A stretch of DNA of 64,000 nucleotides from Gammaproteobacteria bacterium (GTDB taxonomy: Bacteria; Pseudomonadota; Gammaproteobacteria; Pseudomonadales; Pseudohongiellaceae). A model generated the notes under the pieces. It worked only from the letters and a program-made list of their open reading frames with translations, did not search any database and was not told the origin of the DNA. Where the stretch lies: positions 1 through 64,000 of the forward strand of contig JAUXNX010000031.1 of the NCBI GenBank assembly GCA_030682575.1, written 5' to 3'. Made by a program: the position numbers and the translations under genes. Shown in pieces: positions 9,415 to 18,814 of the stretch (position 1 is its first letter; every line of letters begins with the position of its first letter).

Positions 9415-10365
9415 ATGGCTAACAATTTGATGGTATTCGCAGGCAATGCGAATCCAGCACTGGCAGACAAGATTGCCAAACACATCGGCATCCCTCTTGG
9501 TGATGCCACCATCGGCAAGTTCAGTGATGGTGAAGTGACTGTCGAGATCAAGGAGAACGTGCGCGGCAAGGATGTCTTCATCATCCAGCCAACCTGTGCA
9601 CCGACCAACGACAGCCTGATGGAATTGTTGCTCATGGCAGACGCCATGCACCGCGCCTCCGCCAACCGTATTACCGCTGTGATCCCCTATTTTGGTTATG
9701 CCCGTCAGGATCGCCGCGTGCGCTCTGCCCGTGTTGCCATCAGCGCCAAGGTGGTTGCCGACATGATTGTGGCCGTGGGTGTACACCGGGTATTGACCGT
9801 TGACCTGCACGCCGAACAAATCCAGGGTTTCTTCAGCATTCCCGTCGATAACGTCTATGGCTCGCCGCTACTGACTGACGATATCGAAAGACAGCATTAC
9901 GAAAACCTGATTGTGGTTTCTCCTGACGTCGGCGGTGTGGTTCGCGCCCGCGCAGTGGCAAAGCAATTGAATGTGGATCTGGCGATCATCGACAAGCGCC
10001 GCCCCCAGGCCAACGAAGCCCAGGTGATGCACATCATCGGCGAAGTCGCAGGGCGCACCTGTCTGATCGTGGACGACATGGTCGACACCGCAGGCACGTT
10101 ATGCAAGGCAGCCGCAGCATTGAAGGAGCACGGAGCGGCACGAGTCGTCGCGTACTCCACCCATGCCGTACTGTCAGGAAATGCCTACCAGAACATCATG
10201 ACCTCTGAACTCGACTCACTGGTTGTCACCGACACCATTCCATTGAGCGAAGAGTTCACCAAGTGCAAGAAAGTCCGCCAGCTCAGCATGGCGAAACTGC
10301 TCGCGGAATCCATACGCCGCGTCAGCAACGAAGAATCCATCAGCGCGATGTTTGATAACACCTGA
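9415..10365 (+). CDS. prs: Ribose-phosphate pyrophosphokinase (PRPP synthetase)
   Basis: A 316-residue enzyme making PRPP from ribose-5-phosphate and ATP, feeding purine, pyrimidine, NAD, histidine and tryptophan synthesis. The motif [14 protein letters not shown] (ATP/flexible-loop region) and the PRPP-binding loop [12 protein letters not shown] are intact. The start at 9415 ([20 protein letters not shown]) matches the family length; a longer in-frame reading from 9343 would add 24 unrelated residues. The preceding sequence AAGGGTCGGA may serve as a weak ribosome-binding site. A terminator follows at 10439-10506. Confidence 0.96.
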   Translation: MANNLMVFAGNANPALADKIAKHIGIPLGDATIGKFSDGEVTVEIKENVRGKDVFIIQPTCAPTNDSLMELLLMADAMHRASANRITAVIPYFGYARQDRRVRSARVAISAKVVADMIVAVGVHRVLTVDLHAEQIQGFFSIPVDNVYGSPLLTDDIERQHYENLIVVSPDVGGVVRARAVAKQLNVDLAIIDKRRPQANEAQVMHIIGEVAGRTCLIVDDMVDTAGTLCKAAAALKEHGAARVVAYSTHAVLSGNAYQNIMTSELDSLVVTDTIPLSEEFTKCKKVRQLSMAKLLAESIRRVSNEESISAMFDNT

Positions 10366-10402
10366 TCAGGTTGATCCCTGCAGGTTTGACAGAGCACTGA
10401 GG

Positions 10403-10433
10403 TTGTTGGGGATTTCATTGAAATCCCCAACAA
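10403..10433. repeat. Perfect 13-bp hairpin downstream of prs
   Basis: TTGTTGGGGATTT (10403-10415) is the exact reverse complement of AAATCCCCAACAA (10421-10433), with loop CATTG. No T tract follows on either strand, so by itself it is not a normal intrinsic terminator. It precedes the prs terminator and may protect the 3' end or form part of the rplY leader. Confidence 0.7.
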
Positions 10434-10438
10434 GTACG

Positions 10439-10506
10439 AAAGACCCGAATCTAGTGCCGCGATCTGCCCTGGCAAATTGCGGCGATATGCTTCAGGGTCT
10501 TTTTTT
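10439..10506 (+). terminator. Intrinsic terminator between prs and rplY
   Basis: AAAGACCC (10439-10446) pairs with GGGTCTTT (10495-10502), enclosing CCCTG/CAGGG as an inner pair, and is followed by a run of seven T. The wide loop is unusual, so this could also be a leader attenuator of rplY. Confidence 0.6.
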
Positions 10507-10583
10507 AACGCTGTGCCGGGCTGGTCGCAAGCCCTGTACAGTTTCGACGATGTTGAGAAACATCACTGAACCGGAGAAATAAA

Positions 10584-11207
10584 ATGTCCAACGATTTCGA
10601 GCTTAACGCTACAGTCAGAACGGATCTGGGGAAAGGTGCGAGCCGCCGCCTGCGCCGTTTGGCTGACCTTGTTCCAGCCATCATATATGGCGAAAGCAAA
10701 GAGCCTGTCTGCATCAATATCCCGCACAAGGATATTCTGAAGGCGGTCTCCAACGAGGCTTTCTTCTCACACATCATCACTCTGGTGGTGGGCAAGAAGA
10801 AGGAGCAGGTTGTTATCAAGGCGCTGCAGCGCCACCCTGCAAAACCACGCATCATGCACGCCGACTTCCAGCGCGTCAGCGCAGACCACGCCATCACCGT
10901 TGCCGTACCACTGCACTTCATCAATGAAGAAAAATGCAAGGGCGTCAAGCTTGGCGGCGGCAGCATCATCAAGGCCATGAACGAACTGAACATCAGCTGT
11001 CTGCCAAAGGACCTGCCTGAGTTCATCGAAGTTGACATGGCCGATGTGGGCGTTGGTGAGGCTATCCACATTTCCCAGATCAAGCTGCCGAAGGGCGTCA
11101 CCAGTGTCGACCTGACTCATGGTCACGATGCTGACAACTCTGTTGTGAGCGTTCTGGCACCTCGTGGTGGCGCTGCCACTGAAGGCGAAGGCGAAGCAAG
11201 CGCCTGA
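10584..11207 (+). CDS. rplY: Large ribosomal subunit protein bL25 (CTC form)
   Basis: A 207-residue bL25/Ctc-type protein. The N-terminal domain (about 1-92, starting [20 protein letters not shown]) binds 5S rRNA. The C-terminal TL5-like beta domain (about 95-190) is absent from the 94-residue E. coli L25 but usual in Pseudomonas and many other bacteria. The tail is Ala/Glu/Gly rich. It lies between prs and pth in the conserved order prs-rplY-pth-ychF. Confidence 0.95.
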   Translation: MSNDFELNATVRTDLGKGASRRLRRLADLVPAIIYGESKEPVCINIPHKDILKAVSNEAFFSHIITLVVGKKKEQVVIKALQRHPAKPRIMHADFQRVSADHAITVAVPLHFINEEKCKGVKLGGGSIIKAMNELNISCLPKDLPEFIEVDMADVGVGEAIHISQIKLPKGVTSVDLTHGHDADNSVVSVLAPRGGAATEGEGEASA

Positions 11208-11243
11208 TCTCACCCCCTGCTGTAGCGCTGCGGACCGTAGACT

Positions 11244-11834
11244 ATGCAAGGCAATGAGCTGAAACTGATTGTGGGCCTGGGAAATCCGGGCCCGCAGTAT
11301 CGCCATAACCGCCATAACGTGGGCGCCTGGCTCGTTTCCCGTCTGGCGAAAGACGCCAACAGCGAACTGCGCAACGAAAGCAAATTTTTTGGTGAAACAG
11401 GACGCATCACGCTGGCTGGCGCAGATGTGCGGCTGCTCTTTCCCACGACTTTCATGAATCGCAGCGGACAGTCTGTCGCTGCATTCTGCAATTACTTCGA
11501 TATCGCCCCCGAGAACATGCTGGTGGCTTACGACGAAATCGATTTCGACGTGGGCACGACACGATACAAGCACGGCGGTGGTCACGGCGGTCACAACGGC
11601 ATTCGCGATATCATCAGCGCACTCGGTGACAAGCGCGATTTCTACCGGCTGCGAATTGGCGTCGGGCATCCCGGCAACAAGGCACTGGTGGCCAACTACG
11701 TCCTGAGCGATCCCTCAAGGACAGAAACGGAAATCATCGATGCCGACATTGATCTGGCGATCCGCACACTGCCTCACGCAGTGAGAGGCAACTGGCAGAC
11801 GGCCATGCACGAACTGCACACCAAACCGGTCTGA
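11244..11834 (+). CDS. pth: Peptidyl-tRNA hydrolase
   Basis: A 196-residue Pth that cleaves peptidyl-tRNA released from stalled ribosomes, recycling tRNA. The GLGNPGPQYRHNRHNVGAWL motif contains the substrate-binding Asn and the catalytic His. TTFMNRSGQSVA and the catalytic Asp in VAYDEIDFDVGTTR are also present, as is GGGHGGHNGIRDI. The start is 36 bp after rplY, and ychF follows in the same direction. Confidence 0.96.
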   Translation: MQGNELKLIVGLGNPGPQYRHNRHNVGAWLVSRLAKDANSELRNESKFFGETGRITLAGADVRLLFPTTFMNRSGQSVAAFCNYFDIAPENMLVAYDEIDFDVGTTRYKHGGGHGGHNGIRDIISALGDKRDFYRLRIGVGHPGNKALVANYVLSDPSRTETEIIDADIDLAIRTLPHAVRGNWQTAMHELHTKPV

Positions 11835-11902
11835 AGACAGGGCCGTGGCAGACAACGAATCACGATATCGCCGCGAAATGAGCGGCACAAGGAATACAGA
11901 TC

Positions 11903-12994
11903 ATGGGTTTCAAATGCGGCATCGTAGGTCTTCCCAATGTGGGCAAATCGACCCTTTTCAATGCACTCACAAAAGCAGGAATCGCCGCGGAGAATTTTCC
12001 GTTCTGCACGATTGAGCCCAATTCCGGCCTCGTACCGATGCCCGACCCGCGTCTCGATAAACTGGCCGAGATCGTGCAGCCACAGAAGATCATTCCGACC
12101 ACAATGGAATTCGTGGACATCGCCGGCCTGGTGGCCGGTGCATCCAAAGGCGAAGGTCTTGGTAATCAATTCCTTGCCAACATCCGCGAGACAGACGCAA
12201 TCGCTCACGTTGTGCGCTGCTTCGAAGACACCAACATCATTCACGTGGCCGATCGCATCAACCCCGCCGCTGACATCGAAGTCATCAACACTGAACTCGC
12301 GCTGGCCGATCTGGAAACTCTGGAGAAAGCCCTGCACCGCGTCACCAAAGTAGCAAGAAGCGGGGACAAGGATGCCGCCAGACAGCAGGCACTTTTCGAG
12401 CGTGTGCGCGCTCATCTCAACGAAGCGAAACCTGTGCGTACCCTGAATCTCGGCAAGGACGAACTGGCCGATCTGTACAGCCTCCACCTGTTGACGGTAA
12501 AACCCACGATGTACATAGCCAACGTCGATGAAAATGGCTTCGAGAACAACCCTTACCTGAATCAGGTGATCGAGATTGCGAAATCCGAAGGTTCTTCAGT
12601 GGTGCCTATCTGCAACAAGCTGGAGTCCGAAATTGCCGAGCTTGATGACGCGGAGAAGATTGAGTTTTTGCAAGACCTGGGCATGGAAGAGCCCGGCCTT
12701 GATCGCGTGATTCGCGCCGGATACGCACTGCTCGGCCTGCAGACATATTTCACCGCAGGCGTGAAGGAAGTGCGTGCATGGACCGTGAAAGTGGGAGCCA
12801 CGGCACCACAGGCAGCGGGTGTGATTCACACTGACTTCGAGAAGGGATTCATTCGCGCCGAGGTCATGAGCTATGAGGACTTCGTGCAGTACAAGGGTGA
12901 ACAGGGCGCGAAAGACGCTGGCAAGTGGCGTCTGGAGGGTAAGGAATACATCGTCAAGGACGGCGATGTGGTGCACTTCCGGTTCAATGTCTGA
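11903..12994 (+). CDS. ychF: Ribosome-binding ATPase YchF
   Basis: A 363-residue OBG-family P-loop protein. The G1 motif is [14 protein letters not shown]. The G4-equivalent NVDE in [10 protein letters not shown] replaces the usual NKxD, which is why YchF prefers ATP over GTP. A helical insert follows, and a C-terminal TGS domain (about 280-363, ending [15 protein letters not shown]). YchF (OLA1 type) binds ribosomes and takes part in stress responses. It is the last gene of the prs-rplY-pth-ychF block. Confidence 0.96.
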   Translation: MGFKCGIVGLPNVGKSTLFNALTKAGIAAENFPFCTIEPNSGLVPMPDPRLDKLAEIVQPQKIIPTTMEFVDIAGLVAGASKGEGLGNQFLANIRETDAIAHVVRCFEDTNIIHVADRINPAADIEVINTELALADLETLEKALHRVTKVARSGDKDAARQQALFERVRAHLNEAKPVRTLNLGKDELADLYSLHLLTVKPTMYIANVDENGFENNPYLNQVIEIAKSEGSSVVPICNKLESEIAELDDAEKIEFLQDLGMEEPGLDRVIRAGYALLGLQTYFTAGVKEVRAWTVKVGATAPQAAGVIHTDFEKGFIRAEVMSYEDFVQYKGEQGAKDAGKWRLEGKEYIVKDGDVVHFRFNV

Positions 12995-13085
12995 GGGTTG
13001 ACAAAAGCAGTCTGAATGGCCAGAATTCGCATCCTTCAAACGGCCAGGCGACAGTATCTGACCGGTGCGAACTTGATAGTTTCAT

Positions 13086-13162
13086 GGCTATGTAGCTCAG
13101 TTGGTTAGAGCGCAGCATTCATAATGCTGATGTCCGTGGTTCAAATCCACGCATAGCTACCA
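13086..13162 (+). tRNA. tRNA-Met (CAT), elongator type
   Basis: A 77-nt cloverleaf with acceptor GGCTATG (13086-13092) against CATAGCT (13152-13158), then A73 and an encoded CCA. The anticodon stem CAGCA/TGCTG encloses TTCATAA with anticodon CAT. The GGCTA start resembles the elongator tRNA-Met of gammaproteobacteria rather than tRNA-Ile2 or the initiator. Position 72 is T, giving a G1-U72 wobble where G-C is usual. Confidence 0.93.
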
Positions 13163-13165
13163 TAC

Positions 13166-13203
13166 AAACAAGGGCTTACCGCAGGGTAGGCCCTTTTTGT
13201 TTG
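13166..13203 (+). terminator. Intrinsic terminator after tRNA-Met
   Basis: AAGGGCTTACC pairs with GGTAGGCCCTT around a GCAG loop and is followed by TTTTGTTT, directly after the tRNA. Confidence 0.85.
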
Positions 13204-13577
13204 CTCCACGACAGCATGAAGTTCTCAGCAAGTGCAAAAGTTGATTTCCATCAAGGCGTGAAGTATTAGTGCCGCCTATTCTTCCCATCCGAAGTCCCAC
13301 CAGAGTCCAATGCCTACCCTGCAGTTCATGGCCCCAACCACCTTGGTGGATGTCTTATGTCTACGGGATCTTTTTTGCAGGAATTTTCGTGTAGCACACG
13401 ATTGTCGGCGATCCCATCGGAGCGATGGTAACTCCGGCTACAGTTCGGAGCCCCATCTGCATATCCATGTGCTCAACGCAACTTGCCGGTGACAACTCCG
13501 CCAAGCGGAGAATCTCTGGCGCTCACTCTCAACGGCACTTACCCTGTGTGCAACTGTCGAATCGAGGTTCCAGCATC
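13204..13577. other. Gap with no recognised gene
   Basis: About 375 bp between the tRNA-Met terminator and the flavodoxin-fold gene. I see only short readings without a ribosome-binding site, and a few short hairpins such as CCAACCACCTTGGTGG near 13333. A promoter for the downstream gene presumably lies here, but no convincing -35/-10 pair stands out. Confidence 0.5.
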
Positions 13578-14165
13578 ATGAGTAAACGCATTTTGATAAT
13601 TCAGGGGCACCCGGACGCAAGCGCACGGCATTTGAATCATGCTCTGGCCGACGCTTATAGCCAAGGCGCGCTCAGCGCGGGTCATGAAATACACATGATC
13701 ACAGTGAGCGAGTTGGATTTCCCAATGCTGCGTTCACAGCAGGATTGGGAGCATGGCGAGGTGCCACCTGCACTGAAACCCGCGCAGGAGGATATTCTCT
13801 GGGCTGAACATCTGGTGCTGTTTTTTCCATTATGGCTGGGAGAGATGCCAGCAATGCTCAAGGCGTTTCTGGAACAAGTGGCGCGTCCCGGATTTGCATT
13901 CAAGTATGCAGACAACAATCCTTTTGGCATAAAGGGCTTGACGGGGCGAAGTGCGCGCATCGTCGTCACCATGGGGATGCCTTCCCTGGTCTATAAATGG
14001 TTTTTCCGCGCCCACAGCCTCAAGGCGCTCAAGCGTAACATTCTGGGTTTCATCGGTATCGCACCGATCCGTCAGACGGTAATCGGCATGGTTGGCAATT
14101 TGCAGCCAGCGGATGCGGAGAAGCTGGTAAGGCAATTACGCAAACTGGGAGAGGGAGGTCTGTAA
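13578..14165 (+). CDS. NAD(P)H dehydrogenase (quinone)-like flavodoxin-fold protein
   Basis: A 195-residue flavoprotein of the NQO1/MdaB/KefF-type flavodoxin-2 family. The FMN/FAD phosphate-binding start is ILIIQGHPDASARHLNHALA. VLFFPLWLGEMPAMLKAFLEQVARPGFAF is the typical flavin-ring and dimer segment. Such enzymes carry out two-electron reduction of quinones in the cytoplasm. The start ATG at 13578 was chosen because the family motif begins two residues later; the longer reading from 13425 adds unrelated sequence. It is a single gene convergent with the phytochrome operon, and the physiological substrate is unknown. Confidence 0.85.
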   Translation: MSKRILIIQGHPDASARHLNHALADAYSQGALSAGHEIHMITVSELDFPMLRSQQDWEHGEVPPALKPAQEDILWAEHLVLFFPLWLGEMPAMLKAFLEQVARPGFAFKYADNNPFGIKGLTGRSARIVVTMGMPSLVYKWFFRAHSLKALKRNILGFIGIAPIRQTVIGMVGNLQPADAEKLVRQLRKLGEGGL

Positions 14166-14193
14166 AGATAGACCAGATTGAAAAAGTACTGGC

Positions 14194-16197
14194 CTACCGT
14201 GCCCTGTCTCCCAAAGGCATGATATCAGTATCGTAAAAGCGCCAAGCGTTTCTACCACTGCGCTTTACTTCGTACAGCGCGGCATCCGCCTTTTCCATCA
14301 ACTCCTGCGGCTCCGCTGCATGTTCAGGAAAAAGAGCAATACCGAGACTGGCGCCAATCTGCACTTCTGCTTCCTCCAATCGGAAAGGGTTGTGTAACTC
14401 CTCAATAATGCGACTAGCAACGTTTCTCACTTCATCCAGATGAACGAAGTGGTAAAGAATTACCGCAAACTCATCACCGCCAAATCTTGCCACGACGTCG
14501 CGCCCGCGCACCAGTTTCTTCAGGCGCTCACCTACCTGTATCAGCAATTCATCGCCAGCAGCGTGACCCCAGGTGTCATTGACGGGTTTGAATTTATCCA
14601 GATCCAGCATGAATACGGCAACAATCCGCACTTTCGACTTGCTGACCTGAATCGCATTCTTCAGCTCATTTTCAAACATGGTCCGGTTTGCCAGCCCGGT
14701 CAAGCCATCCTGCAACGCCAATTGTTCAAGCTCGGTTCTCTCCAGATGATCTATCAATACTTCGCGCAAGCGAGCTGCCGATTCCAGTTCAGTCTCCTGC
14801 CACTCGAAACTCCTGCCAACCACTAGTTCAGACCATTTGTCGAAAGACTTTCTTGGCGTGAATTCTTGCGCTTCACAATTTCCAGAGGCGGAGTTCCGGT
14901 CATTACCAGCCCATTGCACATCCTCTTTCTGCTCATTCCTGCAGAACACCACGAACCCGCGCTTGCCGAGTGGAATGTACAACATCCCGCTGGCATGCTT
15001 GACCAGTGATTCTTGCATCTGCAATTCTCTCGCAATCCTGCTGGTATGAAACACCTCCTGATCATCGAGTTGTGCCAGCCATTTGTTCAGAACCGCCAGG
15101 GCATCAATTCTCGCAACAACGCCATAGCGCAAATCCTGACCATCCACGTTGAACCAGATGCCGTCAGCTGCAAATACTTTGAGCAATTGTGTTGCATAGA
15201 CGTTGAAGCTAGCGGACAGGCTCGCATTCATTCTCAGTGCTGCGAGGATCGTTGACTTGACGGCAAAGAATTCAGAGCGACTCCGTTCGGCTTCCAATGC
15301 CATCAGGCCTGACATTTGCAGAGAGACTGTTCTGGCCAACTCCTCGCACAGGAAGCGGCGTCTGAATCCAATTGGCGCAAGTTGCAGATGGTGGCACGCC
15401 ACCATGCCCCAGAGGTTTCCTGCAACCTTGATCGACACACTGAAGGAAGTCCGTGCACCGATATTCTGCAGGTACTGAATGTGCACAGGGTGAACAGCGC
15501 GCAACTGGGAGTAGGTCAAATCCAGCGCTCCGACTTCATCTGCAGCGACAATGTTCACATCGGATGCCGTGACATCCACGATAATGCGCTGCATATTGAC
15601 GGCATAAAGTCGGCGTGCGTTCTCGGGTATATCAGCGGCAGGAAAATGCAGCCCCAGGAATCCCTGCACGCCAGGTTTATTCTGTTCGTCGATGACCTTG
15701 CCGTGCCAATCCGGCATGAACTTGTACAGCATGACACGATCAAATCCCGTGATCCTGGCAATACTCTGCATCAGCAAACGGGCCGCACCATCCGGCGTAT
15801 CCATGGCGGCGAGCCTTTGCAGGAATCTGAGCCTGTCGCTGTGTTCGTACACCGCTTCATCGGATCGGGTTTCAATCTCGACAATGATGAAGGGACCACG
15901 TGGATGGCTCGAAATGACAACCGGCGTGTCATTCAACACGGACTCCGTGATTGTTGGCAGATACAGCTCGGGGTCATCCTCTGCAGCTGCCATCGAAATA
16001 TCATTGGAGTGGAAGAAATCCGACCAGTGATTGCCGATCAGATCCTTGACGTCTCGCATCAGAAAAATGCTCGCGTTCTCTGAACAGGCGGCGATCCTGT
16101 CAGTGGTCCGGTCGATGGCCAGCAAAGCACCGCAAGGCTGAATTTTCCCGATCAAATGCAGCTCAGCTGTCTTGCAGTCATTAATCAGAACGGTCAT
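14194..16197 (-). CDS. Bacteriophytochrome with C-terminal diguanylate cyclase (PAS-GAF-PHY-GGDEF)
   Basis: A 667-residue red/far-red photoreceptor. The N-terminal PAS holds the expected biliverdin-attachment Cys8 in NDCKTAELHLIG. The GAF domain has PAADIP (residues 186-191, Asp189), His239 in HPVHIQYL and the WGMVACHH pair (269-270), all of which contact the bilin. The PHY tongue shows TPRKSF. The output domain has an intact GGDEF (RFGGDEFAVIL, about residue 585) with an I-site RGRD five residues upstream, so it should make c-di-GMP and be product inhibited. Unusually, IQPHG reads IQPCG (Cys22). The start overlaps the heme oxygenase gene by 17 bp, so pigment supply and apoprotein are co-translated. 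Confidence 0.93.
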   Translation of the reverse strand: MTVLINDCKTAELHLIGKIQPCGALLAIDRTTDRIAACSENASIFLMRDVKDLIGNHWSDFFHSNDISMAAAEDDPELYLPTITESVLNDTPVVISSHPRGPFIIVEIETRSDEAVYEHSDRLRFLQRLAAMDTPDGAARLLMQSIARITGFDRVMLYKFMPDWHGKVIDEQNKPGVQGFLGLHFPAADIPENARRLYAVNMQRIIVDVTASDVNIVAADEVGALDLTYSQLRAVHPVHIQYLQNIGARTSFSVSIKVAGNLWGMVACHHLQLAPIGFRRRFLCEELARTVSLQMSGLMALEAERSRSEFFAVKSTILAALRMNASLSASFNVYATQLLKVFAADGIWFNVDGQDLRYGVVARIDALAVLNKWLAQLDDQEVFHTSRIARELQMQESLVKHASGMLYIPLGKRGFVVFCRNEQKEDVQWAGNDRNSASGNCEAQEFTPRKSFDKWSELVVGRSFEWQETELESAARLREVLIDHLERTELEQLALQDGLTGLANRTMFENELKNAIQVSKSKVRIVAVFMLDLDKFKPVNDTWGHAAGDELLIQVGERLKKLVRGRDVVARFGGDEFAVILYHFVHLDEVRNVASRIIEELHNPFRLEEAEVQIGASLGIALFPEHAAEPQELMEKADAALYEVKRSGRNAWRFYDTDIMPLGDRAR

Positions 16198-16789
16198 GTA
16201 TCACCTTGGAAAACACCCCGAGAAAAACATCAAAGGTTTGAATGGTCGACCGGAGTGCCTGTTGCGCCTCCCGACTATCACCATCAAGCTGTGCAAGCAT
16301 GGCCAGAAATGCTGACCAATGTTCTGCGGCGTGTCGCTGCAGATGCCAGAAGCTGAATGCCTTGTCACAGAGTTCAGGCAGGGTTTTTTCGAGCCGACTG
16401 GCAATGAATATACCCCCCTGTGACGATCCTTCAAGAACGTAACGCGCCCCCAGATAACTGCCGATGCTGTCAACGCAGATCGGACTGATTGAGCTGTCTT
16501 CTTGTGCATTCACCCCCAGTTGTTGTAAATCATGGTCGAGTGCAGGCACTTTGCAGGTATATGGAGAAAACCCGGGATGTAACCCGCTCTTCTCAAAACT
16601 CGCCAGTGCAGGCTCGATCAGGCTGAAGCATTGTCGCAGCAAGCACAGAACCTGGACGTATTCGGTTAATGACATTCCGGGAGAGAGCAATCGCTTCAAG
16701 GAGGGATGCTGATCCAGCGCCTGGTGCCTGTCTCTGGATGAACTGGCCAGTCTTTGATGTAGTGATGTCGGGGTCAGTTTCGCGTTCAT
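16181..16789 (-). CDS. bphO: Biliverdin-producing heme oxygenase
   Basis: A 202-residue bacterial heme oxygenase. The likely proximal heme ligand is His22 in SRDRHQALDQHP. The distal-helix segment is YVLEGSSQGGIFIA (about residue 120), whose glycines bend over the heme. The enzyme opens heme to biliverdin, the chromophore of the phytochrome encoded directly downstream (17-bp overlap). The start is taken at MNAKLTPTSLHQRL; an in-frame ATG nine codons upstream (16816) is an alternative. The gene is divergent from the sulfurtransferase across about 280 bp with no certain promoter. Confidence 0.9.
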   Translation of the reverse strand: MNAKLTPTSLHQRLASSSRDRHQALDQHPSLKRLLSPGMSLTEYVQVLCLLRQCFSLIEPALASFEKSGLHPGFSPYTCKVPALDHDLQQLGVNAQEDSSISPICVDSIGSYLGARYVLEGSSQGGIFIASRLEKTLPELCDKAFSFWHLQRHAAEHWSAFLAMLAQLDGDSREAQQALRSTIQTFDVFLGVFSKVIHDRSD

Positions 16790-17069
16790 GGAATGGGTAC
16801 TTACAATGAATAACATTGTCGCATGTCAGGGTCTCGGACTCGAGCCTGTCGCAGACCATGATACCCGCGCCTACCCGGATTGGACACATCCATGGCTCGG
16901 TTGCATGGTTTCAATTGTCGCTGCGATACCAGCAGCAGCGGCATCAAGACGTGCCAACCCTCACTTTTTGAGGCCGATCTGCATAAATCTGGGTGCCGCG
17001 CTATACATGCCGGATTCAATATGTATAAATTTCTCTGAATTCCAACCCCGACGCAGGAGATTCCCAGCC

Positions 17070-17936
17070 ATGTCATCAATCCAACTTCCCGGCGCCCTCG
17101 TCACTGCCGACTGGCTCAGTGCAACCCTTGTATCCTCGCCCTCCAACTTGATCGTACTGGATGCCAGTTGGCACATGCCTGCCACTGGACGGGATGGCGA
17201 AGAGGAATGGCGCAACGAACGCATTCCCGGCGCGGGATTCTTCGACTTCGACAGGCGTATCTGTGATCGCGATTCCAGTTTGCCGCACATGTTGCCGGAC
17301 GCGGAGCTGTTCACCACAGAGCTGCGCCGGTTGGGAGTCAACAGTGACAGCGCCATCGTCGTCTATGACAGCCTCGGCATTGTCTCTGCTCCCCGCGCCT
17401 GGTGGATGTTGCACGCCATGGGGCACCGTCACTGCGCCGTGCTCGATGGCGGTTTGCCCGCATGGAAACAAGCCGGTCATGAGATAGACAGCAGCGAGCC
17501 GGATGAAAACGTGCGCTCCGGCAACTTTGCAGCCAATCGCCAATCGACACTGGTGAGCGATTGGCGCGAAGTATTGCTCGCGACCACAGGGGAGCACGTC
17601 AGCATTCTTGATGCCCGCTCCGCAGATCGCTTCTACGCACGCGCCCCAGAGCCAAGGCCCGGACTGCGCGGCGGCCACATGCCAGGAGCGCGCAACCTGC
17701 CCTTCGATACCTTGACCAACAAGGGCTTCATGCGGTCCGTACCGGAACTGCAGCAGGCGCTGGCAGAACGGGTTCCGCAATCCAATCGCATCATCGCGAG
17801 CTGTGGCTCGGGTGTGACCGCGTGCGTGATTGCGTTCGCCGCCCATCTGGCTGGCCATGACGACGTTGCCGTGTACGACGGCGCGTGGGCGGAATGGGGC
17901 GCAGGTGACAGCCTTCCGGTCGTCACTACCGACTGA
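17070..17936 (+). CDS. sseA: 3-mercaptopyruvate sulfurtransferase (SseA-type rhodanese)
   Basis: A 288-residue protein with two rhodanese domains: an inactive N-terminal one (about 10-140) and a catalytic C-terminal one. The active loop is CGSGVTA, with nucleophile Cys245. CGSGVT rather than CRxGx[RT] is the signature separating mercaptopyruvate sulfurtransferases from thiosulfate sulfurtransferases. It transfers sulfur from 3-mercaptopyruvate to acceptors such as cyanide or thiols. The start at 17070 is preceded by CAGGAGA at good spacing; an in-frame extension upstream lacks a ribosome-binding site and family similarity. Confidence 0.92.
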   Translation: MSSIQLPGALVTADWLSATLVSSPSNLIVLDASWHMPATGRDGEEEWRNERIPGAGFFDFDRRICDRDSSLPHMLPDAELFTTELRRLGVNSDSAIVVYDSLGIVSAPRAWWMLHAMGHRHCAVLDGGLPAWKQAGHEIDSSEPDENVRSGNFAANRQSTLVSDWREVLLATTGEHVSILDARSADRFYARAPEPRPGLRGGHMPGARNLPFDTLTNKGFMRSVPELQQALAERVPQSNRIIASCGSGVTACVIAFAAHLAGHDDVAVYDGAWAEWGAGDSLPVVTTD

Positions 17937-17994
17937 CAACCTCGGAGTAAATTCCGTATACTTGCCAGTCCAGCAATTTTCGAAAAGACGTACC

Positions 17995-18744
17995 ATGACC
18001 ACAGACAACACCGAGCAGCCGCAGTCTGTAATAGACACCACCAAGCCAGAGAACAAGCCGCCCAAAGGCAGCTTCCTCGCCAATCTCGCATTCAACATCA
18101 TCATCCCTGTGTTGATCCTCAGCCGACTCAGCGGCGAAGACAGCCTCGGCCCGGCGCTGAGCATCGTCTTCGCGCTCTCCTTTCCTATCGGCTACGGTCT
18201 GTGGGACCTGCGCCAGTCCGGCAAGATCAACCCGTTCTCGATTCTGGGCATTGTCAGCGTATTCCTGACCGGCGGCATCAGCCTGCTGCAACTCGACCCC
18301 AAGTACATCGCCATCAAGGAGGCCGCTATCCCCGCATGTATCGGACTGGCAGTGCTGTTTACCCAGCGCACGCGCTTTCCGCTGGTAAAGACGCTGATCC
18401 TCAATGCGCAACTCGTGCGTGTCGATGCCCTGTACGCCGCACTCGCCAGCAATGGCAAGACGGCGCTGTTCGAGAAACGCCTGGCGCAGGCCTCACTTAT
18501 TGTCGCGGGCTCATTCTTCGTGTCGTCAGTGTTGAATTACGTGCTGGCTAAGGTGATTCTCGTGAGCCCACCGGGTACGACGGAATTCAGTGAAGAGCTG
18601 GGCAGAATGACAGCACTGAGTTATCCGGTCATAGCACTGCCGAGCATGGTGATTCTGATGCTGGCGATCTGGTATGTGTTCTCGCAGGTGAAGAAACTGA
18701 CGGGAGAAAGTCTGGAGACGTTTCTGGTAGATCAGGAGAAGTAG
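17995..18744 (+). CDS. VC0807-like multi-pass inner-membrane protein
   Basis: A 249-residue membrane protein with about six hydrophobic segments (for example FNIIIPVLILSRL, ALSIVFALSFPIGYGLWDL and PSMVILMLAIWYVFSQV) and a hydrophilic N-terminus rich in Thr, Pro and Lys. It resembles the VC0807 family, whose function is unknown. The QLDPKYIAIKEAAIPACIGLAV and LFEKRLAQAS segments lie between membrane helices. The start at 17995 removes an unrelated in-frame extension that overlaps sseA. It is 58 bp after sseA on the same strand. Confidence 0.65.
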   Translation: MTTDNTEQPQSVIDTTKPENKPPKGSFLANLAFNIIIPVLILSRLSGEDSLGPALSIVFALSFPIGYGLWDLRQSGKINPFSILGIVSVFLTGGISLLQLDPKYIAIKEAAIPACIGLAVLFTQRTRFPLVKTLILNAQLVRVDALYAALASNGKTALFEKRLAQASLIVAGSFFVSSVLNYVLAKVILVSPPGTTEFSEELGRMTALSYPVIALPSMVILMLAIWYVFSQVKKLTGESLETFLVDQEK

Positions 18745-18814
18745 GTTCCTCGAGATGAAGTCCGAATTCACGTTTCTGTAACAGTGCCTGTAGCAAAAGA
18801 CTGACACCCGATGC

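Noticed and set aside
10584-11207. bL25 of 207 residues seen as a fusion
   Set aside because: The two-domain CTC form is the normal length in many bacteria.
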